Shown here: positions 1-9,420 of the stretch, piece by piece
How positions within the stretch are numbered: the stretch's first letter is position 1
Layout: each line of letters begins with the position of its first letter
Origin: Competibacteraceae bacterium UBA2792
GTDB lineage: Bacteria > Pseudomonadota > Gammaproteobacteria > Competibacterales > Competibacteraceae
Direction of reading: 5' to 3'
DNA: 23,891 nucleotides
NCBI GenBank assembly: GCA_002352125.1
Contig: DEHU01000013.1
Location: 23,639-47,529, forward strand
Notes under the pieces: model-generated
Database searches by the model: none
What the model was told of the DNA's origin: nothing
What the model saw: the letters and a program-made list of their open reading frames with translations, nothing else
Translations under genes and position numbers: made by a program

Positions 1-2
1 TC

Positions 3-2348
3 GCGGCGGGGCTAGGCATCTCGACCGGTGAATTACGCAATTTCGCCACGGCCGGCCGGTTGACGGCTGCGGCTATTTCGCAGGCGTTGCTATCGCAGGC
101 CGACGAGATTGATCGCGCTTACGGTCAAATCGTTCCGACCATCGATCAGGCGGCCAGCAAACTCTACAACGCGTCGGTCTTGTTCGTCGGCCAGCTCGAT
201 CAACAGACCGGAGCGAGCCAGAAAGCAGTCGCCACGCTCCAATTGCTCGGCCAGAACCTCGATTTGGTCGCGGCGTTGCTCGGGGCCGGCATCGCCGCAT
301 CGGTCGCGCGCGGCACACAGTCGTTATACGGCCTGGTGGCGGCATCCGTCGCGGCACGGGCGGCGGCACGGGATCAAGCCATCGCGACGGCCCAGCAGCA
401 GGCGGCGGCCGTGGCAGCGGCAGAAGGGCACGTTGCGGCGGCGCAAGCGGCATACAACCGGGCGCTGGCCGAACAGCGTCTGGCGCAACAGATCGTCGTC
501 GCGCTACAGGCCGAACTCGGATATGGGGTCACCGAGCAGAACCTCGCGCAAGCCAGGCTCCGGTCTACAGCGGCAGCGCAAGCGGCCACAGCGGCCACGC
601 TACGCTACGCGACGGCGCAAGCGGAGCTGAACGCGCTGCAAGCTGCCGGGGCGGCGACCAGTGCCGGTTTGTTTTCTCGCGTGCTCGGTGTGTTGGCTGG
701 ACCAGGCGGCTTGATCTTGTCGGCAGTGGCGGCGTTCGGCTTGCTGTACGCTGCATTCTCGCGCCAGAAAGAACCGACCGACGCGCTGGCCAAATCCACC
801 GAGCAGTACGCCGACGCGCTCAAAAAATCGACGGCCGCGCAACTGGATGCGTCTAGGCTGGATCTGGAAGGGCAGATGCGCGGCCAAAGACGCGAAGTCG
901 ACGCGCTGAGCGAAAGCGTGCAACAACAAGTGCGATGGCTGGAGCAAGTCAGACAGGCGAACGGCAACGTTGCTAGCGCCACCGACGAACTCAGCCGTCG
1001 CCAAGCCGCGCTCGATGCCGCAAACCAACGGGGGGTCGCGCTACAAGATCGGCTGAACCAGATCCTGGACGAACGGAAGGCACGCCAAGCGGCGCTGGCC
1101 GACGGCGACGCCAAGGAAATCGCGGCGCTGCAAGAAAAGGTGATCGCGCTCGAAAAATTGGCCGATCTACAAGAAGACGACCGCAAGGCGAATCAGCAGC
1201 TCGACAAGACGGAGCAACAACGCATCGAGTCGCTGCTGGCGCAAGCCAAGGCGCGCAAGGACCTGGCCGAAACCGAACGCCAGTCCATCGCGTTGGCGCA
1301 ACAGCGCGCCACGGCGGCCGACGAAACGGCCAGGATCGCCGCAGCGGAAGCCATCGCGGCACGGCTAAAAGCGAGGACGCTGGAAGAGATCAAAGCCAGC
1401 CAGCAACAACTGACCCCCGTCGAAGAGAAAAACCTGTTGACCGCCCAACGCGCGGCGATGGCGAAAGAAGCAGAGGCGAGCGCCGCGCGCGCGGCAGCAT
1501 CCGCGCTGCAAACCGAAGCGGATAAGCTGGCCGAAACGGCCAGGCTGTCGCCGGTTCTGGGCACCGCGCTGGATCGGTTAGGCGTCGAACAGAAATTGCT
1601 GGCGACGCGCATCACCGAAAGCGGCCAAGACATCATCGCTGCATTTCGGCACATTACGCAGAACGCGCAGGCGACTACGCCACAAATTGCCACCGCGTTC
1701 CAGGCCGCAATAAACGGCTCTAAAACGCGCGCCGAGGCCAGATCGATCATCGATATTTACCGGCAGTGGGCCGCTACAGCGCAAGGCGCGGTGCCGAAGG
1801 TGTCGGCTCTGCTCGACGGAACGAACGCGCGATTGCAGGCCCACAACCAGATTTTGCTGACCTCGATGGATTACGAGGCGCGCATCGCGGCCGTTCGCGC
1901 CAAGGGACTGACCGATGCCCAGCGCGACGCGCAAATTGCCAGCGATGCCCAAACGCTGATCGCCCGCGCGACGCTCGCGAGACTTGAGCTGTCCGACGAC
2001 GCGACGGCAGCCGAGAAACGTGCGAATGCAGAATTGCGGCAGGGGCTTTTGCAGCGCGCCGATGCGCTGGCTTCGCAAGTGCAAAACGAGAGCGAGGCTA
2101 TATCGTTGCTCGGTAGGCTGCGGGACGAAAACGTTAAGCTGCTGCAAGAGACGGCGGACCGCGCCGACATCGCGGCCACGATCTCCGCCGACGACGATCC
2201 GGCACGCAAAACGCTCGGCGCGTTCGTCGCAGACGCCAACAAGATGCAAATCACTATCCCGGTCCGGCTCGTGCCGCAGGGTGGCGCGAACGGTTCGTCG
2301 CTCGGCGGCTTGCTCGACGAGCTGCGGCGCAACGCGAGCAGCAAATAA
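3..2348 (+). CDS. Phage tail tape measure protein (5' partial)
   Basis: The reading frame is open from the first bases of the window, so the true start is upstream; a TTG at 60 is only an internal codon. At least 781 residues are present. The first part (GISTGELRNFATAGRLTAAA, then a segment ending NASVLFVGQL) matches the pattern of the tape-measure N-terminal domain found in many siphoviral and Mu-like tail proteins. A long Ala/Gln/Glu/Arg-rich coiled-coil-like region follows, with a hydrophobic Gly/Ala/Leu segment (about nt 660-770) that could cross the host membrane during DNA injection. Composition, length and position ahead of small tail genes all fit. The protein sets tail length and occupies the tail tube. 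The stop overlaps the next start by one base (TAATG). Confidence 0.88.
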   Translation, partial: AAGLGISTGELRNFATAGRLTAAAISQALLSQADEIDRAYGQIVPTIDQAASKLYNASVLFVGQLDQQTGASQKAVATLQLLGQNLDLVAALLGAGIAASVARGTQSLYGLVAASVAARAAARDQAIATAQQQAAAVAAAEGHVAAAQAAYNRALAEQRLAQQIVVALQAELGYGVTEQNLAQARLRSTAAAQAATAATLRYATAQAELNALQAAGAATSAGLFSRVLGVLAGPGGLILSAVAAFGLLYAAFSRQKEPTDALAKSTEQYADALKKSTAAQLDASRLDLEGQMRGQRREVDALSESVQQQVRWLEQVRQANGNVASATDELSRRQAALDAANQRGVALQDRLNQILDERKARQAALADGDAKEIAALQEKVIALEKLADLQEDDRKANQQLDKTEQQRIESLLAQAKARKDLAETERQSIALAQQRATAADETARIAAAEAIAARLKARTLEEIKASQQQLTPVEEKNLLTAQRAAMAKEAEASAARAAASALQTEADKLAETARLSPVLGTALDRLGVEQKLLATRITESGQDIIAAFRHITQNAQATTPQIATAFQAAINGSKTRAEARSIIDIYRQWAATAQGAVPKVSALLDGTNARLQAHNQILLTSMDYEARIAAVRAKGLTDAQRDAQIASDAQTLIARATLARLELSDDATAAEKRANAELRQGLLQRADALASQVQNESEAISLLGRLRDENVKLLQETADRADIAATISADDDPARKTLGAFVADANKMQITIPVRLVPQGGANGSSLGGLLDELRRNASSK

Positions 2349-2743
2349 TGTACCGCGCGCTATCTCTCGGTTCGCTGACCTTCGACCCGAACATGGAGTC
2401 CCCGCTCGAATGGATCGACGAATTCGCCCGGCCAGGCGTCGGTCAAACGCGCCGTTTCGCGCTGGCCGGAAATCTGCACGTAGCCGAGAATCCACGCCGG
2501 GGACGCCCGCTCTCGCTGCTGGCCGATCCGAAATATTGTTGGATCAAGCGAGAGACCGGATTGCTGTTGATGGCGATGGCCGAAACTGCCGGCCAGCCGC
2601 TGTCGCTGGTACTGCAACGCGACGATGACCCCAGCATCGCCAAGACCGTCGTGTTCGATCGTGCGCGCGGGCCGTTCGCGCTCGAACCGGTCGATCCGTT
2701 CGGCGATTATCTGTCCGGCACGATTTATTTGATCGAGGTTTGA
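2348..2743 (+). CDS. Conserved phage tail-module protein, 131 aa
   Basis: The start codon shares one base with the stop of the tape measure gene (TAATG), which suggests translational coupling within one tail operon. The protein is soluble-looking, with no membrane segment or signal peptide, and is rich in Asp, Arg and Pro. I cannot assign it to a named family. Its position directly after the tape measure is where siphoviral and Mu-like phages carry distal-tail or tail-assembly proteins, so a distal-tail or assembly role is a context inference only. The ordinary GC-rich codon use matches its neighbours. Confidence 0.75.
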   Translation: MYRALSLGSLTFDPNMESPLEWIDEFARPGVGQTRRFALAGNLHVAENPRRGRPLSLLADPKYCWIKRETGLLLMAMAETAGQPLSLVLQRDDDPSIAKTVVFDRARGPFALEPVDPFGDYLSGTIYLIEV

Positions 2744-2744
2744 G

Positions 2745-3725
2745 ATGCCCGTACTCGCGTCCGAAGCGAAAATCTACCGCTCCATCACCAACGACGACAC
2801 GGCCAGCAACGGCGGACGCATGAGCGCGACTGCGTTGCCGTCCGGGATAACCAATTATGCGTGGCCAGCCGTCGACCCGGCGTTGGCGGTTGCCGGCGCG
2901 ACGCGCTACCGGAAGCATTTCCTGAAAATCGATAACGCCGACGATTTGCAGGTCGGCAACGCCCGCATCGGGCTGCTGAAGCCGGCGCCTGGCGACATCC
3001 GCCTGCACCTGTTGGCCGGCACGCAAACCGATGTGCAATCCGGCGTCGGTAGCACGCTGTACGGCTGCGGCAAGCTGGACGCCGACGTGTCGGCCGGGGC
3101 ATCGAGCATCGCCGTGCTGGTGGAGAAAGGCACCGACATCGTCTTTCGGGATGGCGATGCGATCTGCATCACGGATCGCGCCACGGTCAACGGAGCCGGC
3201 AACCTCGAATTCCACGCCGTCAGCGGGACGCCGAGCGTTGCGGGCGACGTGGTGACTGTACCGCTGGCTGGTACGCTGGCGAACGGCTATTCGGCGGCGA
3301 CCGCTTACGCGACCAGCTTGCTGCCGCTGGGGACGATCCAAGCCGCAGTCGGCGCGCCGTCCATTGCCAGCGCGGCCGGCACGTTCGACGAAGGGGCGAT
3401 GACGTGCCACGCCATCGGTGGCCTGTATCAAAACTGGACGCTTACCTTTTCGAGCGCCACCGCGTTCTCGTGCACGGGCGATACCATCGGATCGGTGGGG
3501 TCTGGCAACATCAACTCGGTGTTCGCGCCCAACAACGCCGCTTTCGGATCGCCGTATTTTTCGGTGCTTGCTGCGGCGTGGGGCGGTACGTTCCAAACGG
3601 GCGACACCGTCCAAGTCCAGACGACGCCGGCTTCGGCCGGGTTTTGGGAGCGGCTGCTGGTGCCGGCAGGCGCCAGCGATTTGCAGGGCCATACCCGCAA
3701 GCTGCTGATCTTCTTCGATGGGTAA
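2745..3725 (+). CDS. Phage structural (tail) protein, Mu-like/siphovirus type
   Basis: 326 residues; the ATG at 2745 follows a GAGG at about 2735 and lies 1 nt after the preceding stop. The N-terminal pattern (IYRS, then TASNGGRMS, then TRYRKHFLKIDNADD) resembles, from memory, a widespread structural protein of Mu-like and related prophages with an LYKS...NGGRLS...YRKVF signature. The rest is Gly/Ala/Ser/Thr-rich and probably beta-structured, as in tail or baseplate components. No catalytic motif is visible. It sits third in the tail operon. Family recognition is from memory and moderate; a structural role is well supported by context. Confidence 0.75.
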   Translation: MPVLASEAKIYRSITNDDTASNGGRMSATALPSGITNYAWPAVDPALAVAGATRYRKHFLKIDNADDLQVGNARIGLLKPAPGDIRLHLLAGTQTDVQSGVGSTLYGCGKLDADVSAGASSIAVLVEKGTDIVFRDGDAICITDRATVNGAGNLEFHAVSGTPSVAGDVVTVPLAGTLANGYSAATAYATSLLPLGTIQAAVGAPSIASAAGTFDEGAMTCHAIGGLYQNWTLTFSSATAFSCTGDTIGSVGSGNINSVFAPNNAAFGSPYFSVLAAAWGGTFQTGDTVQVQTTPASAGFWERLLVPAGASDLQGHTRKLLIFFDG

Positions 3726-3729
3726 TGCC

Positions 3730-4653
3730 ATGACGACCAAACAATCCGCGTCGCTATCCGTCGAGTTTAATCCGCCAGCGCCCGATGTTGTGCTGGCCTT
3801 GGAGATGCATCTCGGCCCCTATGCGGAATACGGGTTTATCCCGATCCGGTTATATCCAGACGTTTCGGCAACGCTGCGCGCGACGCGGGGCACCGCGCAT
3901 TTGGGCGAAACGCGAGTCGAAGCGCTCGACGAAATCTTGGATTTCGGCGGGGGGAAAACCGCTCGCTTGAAACGGCCGAATCCGAACGACGACGTGGTTT
4001 TTTACTCGCTCGACGTGGCGTTCGACTCGGCCGGCAACGAGGTGTATCCGACGCTGCACTATGATCCGGATACCGGCGAGGCGGTGTCGGACGTGTCGTT
4101 CCACGGCGCGGTGCGCGTGACGTACACGGCGAACTACCGGCTGGTGTATTACCGCTACGATGTGGACTACGATCCGATTTCCGGTGGGCTGACGCTCAGC
4201 TCCGGCATCGTATACGCGTTCTATTTGGGCGAGTCGGCACAGATCGACGTGGGAATCGAATCGGCACAGTCGCAGCAATACGTCGAATGTTACCGGGTCT
4301 ACACAAAGGTGGTGCTGGATCCGGATGGCGCGTGGGAATTGCCGCCGGGGTGGACCGAAGACGGATCGTACCCGGACCATCCGGAAATCGAAGCGCGCGA
4401 TCCGGACAACTCGTTCACCGACGAGCGCCCCCACCGGATCGCGCTGATCAACAAGATCGGCAGCATCGTCTGGCGCTGGTACCACGTCCCGATCGTGCAG
4501 CCCTATGTGTTACAACCAAGTTACCGGCCAAAATTTTTCATCAAGTTCGCCACGCCGCCGAGCGACGAATGGAAAGCGGCCTTTTCGCGCGTCAACAAGT
4601 CGGCGATTATGGCCGACGTGGCTGCGGCATACGGGCCGGTGACGACCGAATGA
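3730..4653 (+). CDS. Phage tail-module protein, 307 aa, unknown fold
   Basis: The start is uncertain: ATG at 3730 (chosen because it gives less overlap with the previous gene) or ATG at 3718, four codons earlier; neither has a strong Shine-Dalgarno sequence. The protein is rich in Tyr, Asp, Pro and Val, with a central aromatic stretch around YRLVYYRYDVDYDP, suggesting a beta-rich structural protein. I recognise no named domain. Its stop overlaps the next start as ATGA at 4650-4653, so it is almost certainly co-translated with the following gene. A tail-tip or fibre-assembly role is inferred from position only. Confidence 0.7.
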   Translation: MTTKQSASLSVEFNPPAPDVVLALEMHLGPYAEYGFIPIRLYPDVSATLRATRGTAHLGETRVEALDEILDFGGGKTARLKRPNPNDDVVFYSLDVAFDSAGNEVYPTLHYDPDTGEAVSDVSFHGAVRVTYTANYRLVYYRYDVDYDPISGGLTLSSGIVYAFYLGESAQIDVGIESAQSQQYVECYRVYTKVVLDPDGAWELPPGWTEDGSYPDHPEIEARDPDNSFTDERPHRIALINKIGSIVWRWYHVPIVQPYVLQPSYRPKFFIKFATPPSDEWKAAFSRVNKSAIMADVAAAYGPVTTE

Positions 4654-6572
4654 GCGGCCGGTTTCCACCGATCAACCGTGGCGCGCGCTGGTCCTTGCAG
4701 CCGCATGGCATTTCGTACTATCCGCGCACACAGAACGCGCCATACGGCCGCGTGCCGCCCGCAGACGACGATTATCCGTATGGGGTAGCCAAGGCGGCCG
4801 CCCACGATTTTGCATCGCAGGCTAAATGCCTTGGCGCGATCAAGAAGCGCGGGAAAGTGCGGCGATTTCGCAAGCTGTTCGGCGGCAACCAATTCTTTTT
4901 GCACGGCCCGACCGGCGATTGCTACAGCTTTTGGCATTCGCCGCACGGCGATGCGCCGATTGCGGTCGGCGGGTCCAGCACCACCGAACTGGATGCGCTG
5001 GCCGCCGATTTCGGTTTCTTCGTGCCGTTCGTGTCCGCTGCGGGGAGCAACGTTGCGACCTTGGTATGGCTGGTACCGACCGATGCGGGATACGCGGTGC
5101 AAAGCGTTCCGAAAACGATCTACAAAAACGGCAAGCCGCTCTATACCCATCCGACCGAATGGATCGCCGGGGCATGGGTGATCGATACGCCGGACGATGG
5201 CCCATTGGTGCTGTTCGCGACGACGAACTGTTGGGTCGATACGCTGCGATGGATCAAGCCGGACGGCAACATTGGCACGGTGGGCACGCTGTACGCGAAC
5301 GCGGTGGACGATAGGTTCGACGAAACGGTTCGCTCGCACCCGTGGCGCGCGAGCGCGGACGGCACGGCGGCATCGTGCATCGTCCATTCGCGCCAGAGCA
5401 ACGAAACGCGCGTCGTGTCGGCGACGATCACGGCGATGTCCGGCTCCTTCGGCCTGGCCGTTTCGACCGATTCCTACGCGCTCTCTGCCCGATCCTATTT
5501 TTCCGGGACGACGGCAACTACGAACTACTACCTCAATGACACTGCCGAATACACCGAGGAATCGCTCGATACGCTGATCTGGAATGACTGGTTCAAGACC
5601 GGATTATCCGGAACCGTGCCGTTCGCGCTGCGGTATGTGGGTCAGACTCTGTCCATCGCCTGGTTCGATATCGAAGACGGCGACGTGTTGCGATGGCGGA
5701 AAACCGATTCACATTATCACTGGGCATCGAAGGACGAGGCTATCGGACCGATCGGACCCTATTCGCGCGATACGAATGAGGGTGGCCAGCAGGGAAACAT
5801 CCAACGAATCGTGCTGCGCGTCGGCAGCGTCGGCGCGGTGATCGTCGATTCGCTGAGCGGATACGACTATGCGATGCACACCGCGCAGGTGGGGACCGGC
5901 GATGGTTTGCGGCTTGGATCGTACACGCCAGTATCGGGCAACGTGTCGCAATCTAGCCGCGTCGATACGGCACAGAACGATGAAATAGCAGGCGCGCGTA
6001 GCTGGGTTAGGTGGCTGGATATCGAAGCTGCACGCGTAGGATTGATCGCATACGACGTGCAAGGCGTGCTGCACCAAACGTGGAACTATTCGTGGACGTT
6101 CGACGAAACCAATTCGGCGACGCCGCCGGCTGACGCCGGACAATTAGTCGAAGAGACCGGCGCGAAAGGTTCGGTTGCGGCCATCGTGCGCGGCTCGCTC
6201 GACATCGATGTCGCATCGCAATCGTTCGTCGACGACACCGCATCATCCACGACGGCGATGCAATACCAATTGGTCACGCCAACCCAGTTCACCGGGCCGC
6301 CTTCGCCGTGGCCGGCCGAATACGACGATCCGCCAGGTGCCGCGTTTTACAACCCGGTGCAAGACGTACTTTATCCTGGCGGCGCGGTTGGGTATGCCAA
6401 AGACGCGCGCCAACCGGTCGCGATCTGGTTCGACCGGTTCGCGGCGACCATCGACCCGAGCGCGACCCAAACCGCGTTTTGGGTGCGATGGTCCGATCCG
6501 GGCGGGCTAGACCCGTTCGAGCGATCCGATCCGAGCGAACCCCTTTCCATCATGCCAGCAGGAATTTTTTGA
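4650..6572 (+). CDS. Large phage tail-module protein, 640 aa, unknown
   Basis: The frame is open further upstream (to 4287), but the ATG at 4650 overlapping the previous stop as ATGA is the sensible start; the upstream extension only shadows the preceding gene. The product is a long, soluble, probably all-beta protein rich in Gly, Asp, Trp, Tyr and Thr with no signal peptide or membrane segment. No enzyme motif is evident. Its size, composition and place between tail and fibre-like genes suggest a tail-tip, baseplate or host-contact component. The stop (6570-6572) shares its last base with the start of the next gene. Function is inferred from context only. Confidence 0.75.
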   Translation: MSGRFPPINRGARWSLQPHGISYYPRTQNAPYGRVPPADDDYPYGVAKAAAHDFASQAKCLGAIKKRGKVRRFRKLFGGNQFFLHGPTGDCYSFWHSPHGDAPIAVGGSSTTELDALAADFGFFVPFVSAAGSNVATLVWLVPTDAGYAVQSVPKTIYKNGKPLYTHPTEWIAGAWVIDTPDDGPLVLFATTNCWVDTLRWIKPDGNIGTVGTLYANAVDDRFDETVRSHPWRASADGTAASCIVHSRQSNETRVVSATITAMSGSFGLAVSTDSYALSARSYFSGTTATTNYYLNDTAEYTEESLDTLIWNDWFKTGLSGTVPFALRYVGQTLSIAWFDIEDGDVLRWRKTDSHYHWASKDEAIGPIGPYSRDTNEGGQQGNIQRIVLRVGSVGAVIVDSLSGYDYAMHTAQVGTGDGLRLGSYTPVSGNVSQSSRVDTAQNDEIAGARSWVRWLDIEAARVGLIAYDVQGVLHQTWNYSWTFDETNSATPPADAGQLVEETGAKGSVAAIVRGSLDIDVASQSFVDDTASSTTAMQYQLVTPTQFTGPPSPWPAEYDDPPGAAFYNPVQDVLYPGGAVGYAKDARQPVAIWFDRFAATIDPSATQTAFWVRWSDPGGLDPFERSDPSEPLSIMPAGIF

Positions 6573-7894
6573 TGTCCGTCGCCATCGTTTCCGACAACGC
6601 CGTTTCGACGCTCGCTAGCGCAACCGGCATCGGCGCGACCAGTTTTACCGTGCCGACCGGAGACGGAGCGCTGTTCCCGTCACCGGGTACGCTGGAGCAT
6701 TTTCTGGCCACCATTGGTCCGGACGAAGACAACGAAGTGGTTCGATGTACCGCTCGCAGCGGCGATACCGTGACCTGCGACGCGTTAACCGCCACGCATG
6801 CCCAAGGGGCGCGCGTGATGGTTTCCCCAAACAAAGCGTTGTTCGATGAACTACCTCGCTTGATTGCCGTCGATTTGACGCTGACCGTGGCGCCGAGCGG
6901 GGCGATGTTCGCGACAGTGCCGGCGGCGCTGTCGTGGCTGAAAAACAAGCTGATCGCGTCGGACGCGACGGTCACCATCCAGATCGGCGACGGCACCTAT
7001 AGCCATGCTGCGCCCATCGTCAGCGATATTCCGTGCGCAGATCGCGTGGCCATCGTCGGGCAGAATTTCTACACCAGAACGTTTTCGAGCATTCAAAGCG
7101 GATCGGGGTCGGCAGGTAACCATCTGTTGGTGCTGAACGTCAGCAGCACGGCCAACGTCGCCGTCAACGATTACGTGTTGATTTACAGCGCCAGCGGCGG
7201 CACCAATCCGCAATACCTGTCTGGCTGCCACAAGGTGACCGAGGTCGATTCGGCCAATTCGCGCATCACCATCAACAGCTACCACCAAGCAGCCGTCCAG
7301 CCATCCGGCTCGACATCCGGCACGTTGTACGTGGTCAAGGCGATCCTATCGTTTACCGGCTGCGACGGCATGCAAAGCGGCGCCAAATGGTGGAAGTTGG
7401 TCGACAAGCTGGCGATGGTCGGCAACGGCGCAATCGACACGGCAGGCGTGCGTTCGGTGCGGTCACCGATCATCGTTTCGGCTTATGCCGGAAGCTTTGG
7501 CCCCGCCAATGTCGGGATCGCAAACTTTCGTTTCGGCGCCTATGCCGAATATTCGCCGCCGATTACGCTTCATCATGTATGCCTATCAAAGTTCCCGCAT
7601 AGCGCCCTGTATACGGCAGGAGGGACCGTCAACGCAAACGGCTGCGCGGTCAGCGGCGCGGTCGGGTCTACGTTTGATGCGATCTATGGTGGCAGTGGCG
7701 TATTTACGACGTTGGGCGGGCGATGTCTCGCTGGCGGCATTCGATCCACGGGCAACTATTGGTACGGCGGCTATGCCGACCGATACGGGTATAACTACAT
7801 CGCCGGCGCAACATTGGTCGGCAACGGCAACGGCACGCTTAGCCCGGCGGCTGATATTCAGGGCAACGAGTACGCACTGAACGATAGCGCATGA
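6572..7894 (+). CDS. Tail fibre/receptor-binding-like protein
   Basis: 440 residues from the ATG at 6572, which overlaps the previous stop by one base. The N-terminal about 95 residues (SDNAVSTLAS, then GDGALFP, then EVVRCTARSGDTVTCDAL, then MVSPNKALFDEL) resemble a small domain that recurs at the start of many phage tail-fibre proteins, with a FP...EIV..TaRsGDT.tv pattern. The remainder is Gly/Ser/Asn/Ala-rich with short repeated beta-strand-like segments, compatible with a right-handed beta-helix host-recognition domain. It lies in the distal tail cluster. The fibre role is inferred; no catalytic residues such as those of a depolymerase can be pointed out with confidence. Confidence 0.72.
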   Translation: MSVAIVSDNAVSTLASATGIGATSFTVPTGDGALFPSPGTLEHFLATIGPDEDNEVVRCTARSGDTVTCDALTATHAQGARVMVSPNKALFDELPRLIAVDLTLTVAPSGAMFATVPAALSWLKNKLIASDATVTIQIGDGTYSHAAPIVSDIPCADRVAIVGQNFYTRTFSSIQSGSGSAGNHLLVLNVSSTANVAVNDYVLIYSASGGTNPQYLSGCHKVTEVDSANSRITINSYHQAAVQPSGSTSGTLYVVKAILSFTGCDGMQSGAKWWKLVDKLAMVGNGAIDTAGVRSVRSPIIVSAYAGSFGPANVGIANFRFGAYAEYSPPITLHHVCLSKFPHSALYTAGGTVNANGCAVSGAVGSTFDAIYGGSGVFTTLGGRCLAGGIRSTGNYWYGGYADRYGYNYIAGATLVGNGNGTLSPAADIQGNEYALNDSA

Positions 7895-9420
7895 GCCTTA
7901 ACTCCGGACCGTTCAACGCGGCGCCGCTCAACTCGACGGCGACCGGATCGCAGCCCGGTCCAACCGCGCAAGCGATGGAACACGATGCGGCCTGGAACAC
8001 GTTTTGGGCCACTTCCCACGAAACGGCATGGACCGCGCTGCAGGCACAGGCCACGGAACACGATGCAGCGTGGACGGTTTCCACTGCGCTAGAACACGAT
8101 GCAGCGTGGACGGCGACGCTCGGCGCGGAACACGATACGTCGTGGTCGGTAGTGGCCGTCGTCGCGATGGCGATGGAGCACGATGCGGCGTGGACCGCGT
8201 GGCAGGCACAGGCCACGGAACACGATGCGACGTGGACCGCGTGGCAGGCCCAGGCCACGGAACACGATGCGACGTGGACGGCTATCGATCCGCACGCCTT
8301 TTCGGCCGAACATGCCGCAGCGTGGACCGTGCTCGATCTATCGGCGGTGGTTTCTGCGTTATCGCCCGCGTTGTCGGTCGGCGTGCGGCGGGTTGCGTTT
8401 GCGACCGTTTCGTTGACCGCATCGGAACAATCGCCGTTTTGGCAAGCGGACATCGAGTTGCTGGTTCCGGCAGATTATTGTCTGTTTCAGCGCGATGCCG
8501 AGTTCGACGTCGATCTGTTTGGGACGACGTTCCGCTTTTTGGTCGATAGCCGAGAGCTGACGCGGCGAATCGACGATGACGGCAACGTCGAGGCCGTCGC
8601 GACGGTCACCGGCTTATCGCCGGTATGCCGCCACGCCGAACCGCGCGCGCTGGCCATCGATCGGACGTGGGATCAGCCCGCTACGGCGCGGTCCATCGTC
8701 GAGGATTTGTTGGAGCAAACGGTAGACTGGCAAATGGTCGATTGGTGGATTCCGGCGAACCGCTTGGCCGCATCCGGCGCGTATCCGCTCGATATCGCAA
8801 GACAGATCATCGAAGCGGCTGGCGGGTGGCTGGAATCGAAGCCGGACGGCAGTCTGCTGGCGCGGCCAGCATGGCCGGTATCGGTTCCCGATTTGTCGCC
8901 AGGCACCACGGATTGGGTGCTCGATGATCGGATCGTGTTCGCGGTAGAGGACCGCCCCAGCGTCGATGCGACGGTGAACCGGGTGCGTATCGTCGACGTG
9001 GAGGGCAACTATCGCGACGCGCTGGAGTTCGTGGCCGATGATGACGATACGTTATCCGGAGAACTGCGCGCGTACCCCAGTCCGTGGCGATCCGGTTTGA
9101 CGCTACGGCATACCCGTGGATCGCCGCCGGTGTATCTGGGTGCCGGGGCGGGGGCAGCGGCGCAACAAACCGAAACGGTCGAATTCGTTGCCGGCAAGGC
9201 ATCCGTGCGTTATCCGGTCGTCGCCATTCAATCGATACATTGGCTGGCCAATGATTTGGGCGGCGTCGCGCACGACCCCTGGTCGACCGAACTGGTATCG
9301 AGCGCGGATGGTTATAGCTTGGCAGAGGTGACGTATACCACCCGCTACGTGCGCGCGAGCGTGCGTGCCACCGAACCGACCGCCGCGCAATTTTTGTTGG
9401 AGGACGCATGGCTAGAGTAA
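7891..9420 (+). CDS. Phage tail protein with N-terminal EHDAAW repeats
   Basis: 509 residues; ATG overlaps the preceding stop as ATGA (7891-7894). Residues about 30-147 hold nine copies of a motif close to E-H-D-A-A-W-T, spaced 12-16 residues apart and separated by Ala/Gln/Thr linkers. From about residue 165 the protein changes to a mixed alpha/beta region with many Asp, Trp and Val residues (for example WDQPATARSIVEDLLEQTV, and DIARQIIEAAGGWLESKPDG), a style typical of baseplate-hub or tail-tip proteins of siphoviral and Mu-like phages. I cannot match it to a named family. A hub or tail-tip role is inferred from size, position and style. The stop is overlapped by 13 bases by the next gene. 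Confidence 0.75.
   Translation: MSLNSGPFNAAPLNSTATGSQPGPTAQAMEHDAAWNTFWATSHETAWTALQAQATEHDAAWTVSTALEHDAAWTATLGAEHDTSWSVVAVVAMAMEHDAAWTAWQAQATEHDATWTAWQAQATEHDATWTAIDPHAFSAEHAAAWTVLDLSAVVSALSPALSVGVRRVAFATVSLTASEQSPFWQADIELLVPADYCLFQRDAEFDVDLFGTTFRFLVDSRELTRRIDDDGNVEAVATVTGLSPVCRHAEPRALAIDRTWDQPATARSIVEDLLEQTVDWQMVDWWIPANRLAASGAYPLDIARQIIEAAGGWLESKPDGSLLARPAWPVSVPDLSPGTTDWVLDDRIVFAVEDRPSVDATVNRVRIVDVEGNYRDALEFVADDDDTLSGELRAYPSPWRSGLTLRHTRGSPPVYLGAGAGAAAQQTETVEFVAGKASVRYPVVAIQSIHWLANDLGGVAHDPWSTELVSSADGYSLAEVTYTTRYVRASVRATEPTAAQFLLEDAWLE
7978..8331 (+). repeat. Nine coding repeats of EHDAAW(T) motif
   Basis: Within the tail protein at 7891-9420, motif copies begin at residues 30, 43, 56, 68, 80, 96, 110, 124 and 140. 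His, the following acidic residue and Trp are the best-kept positions. At DNA level the best pair is a 42-bp tandem duplication at 8197-8238 and 8239-8280 with a single difference; other copies have diverged more. The lengths are multiples of three, so copy-number change would keep the frame. The function is unknown. Confidence 0.9.

Noticed and set aside
1578..3740. Long minus-strand open frames across the tail genes
   Set aside because: GC-rich third-position effect: Arg-rich shadows of well-supported plus-strand genes with no domain.
4287..4649. Upstream extension of the 640-aa tail protein
   Set aside because: It lies wholly within the preceding gene in another frame; ATGA overlap at 4650 gives a natural start.
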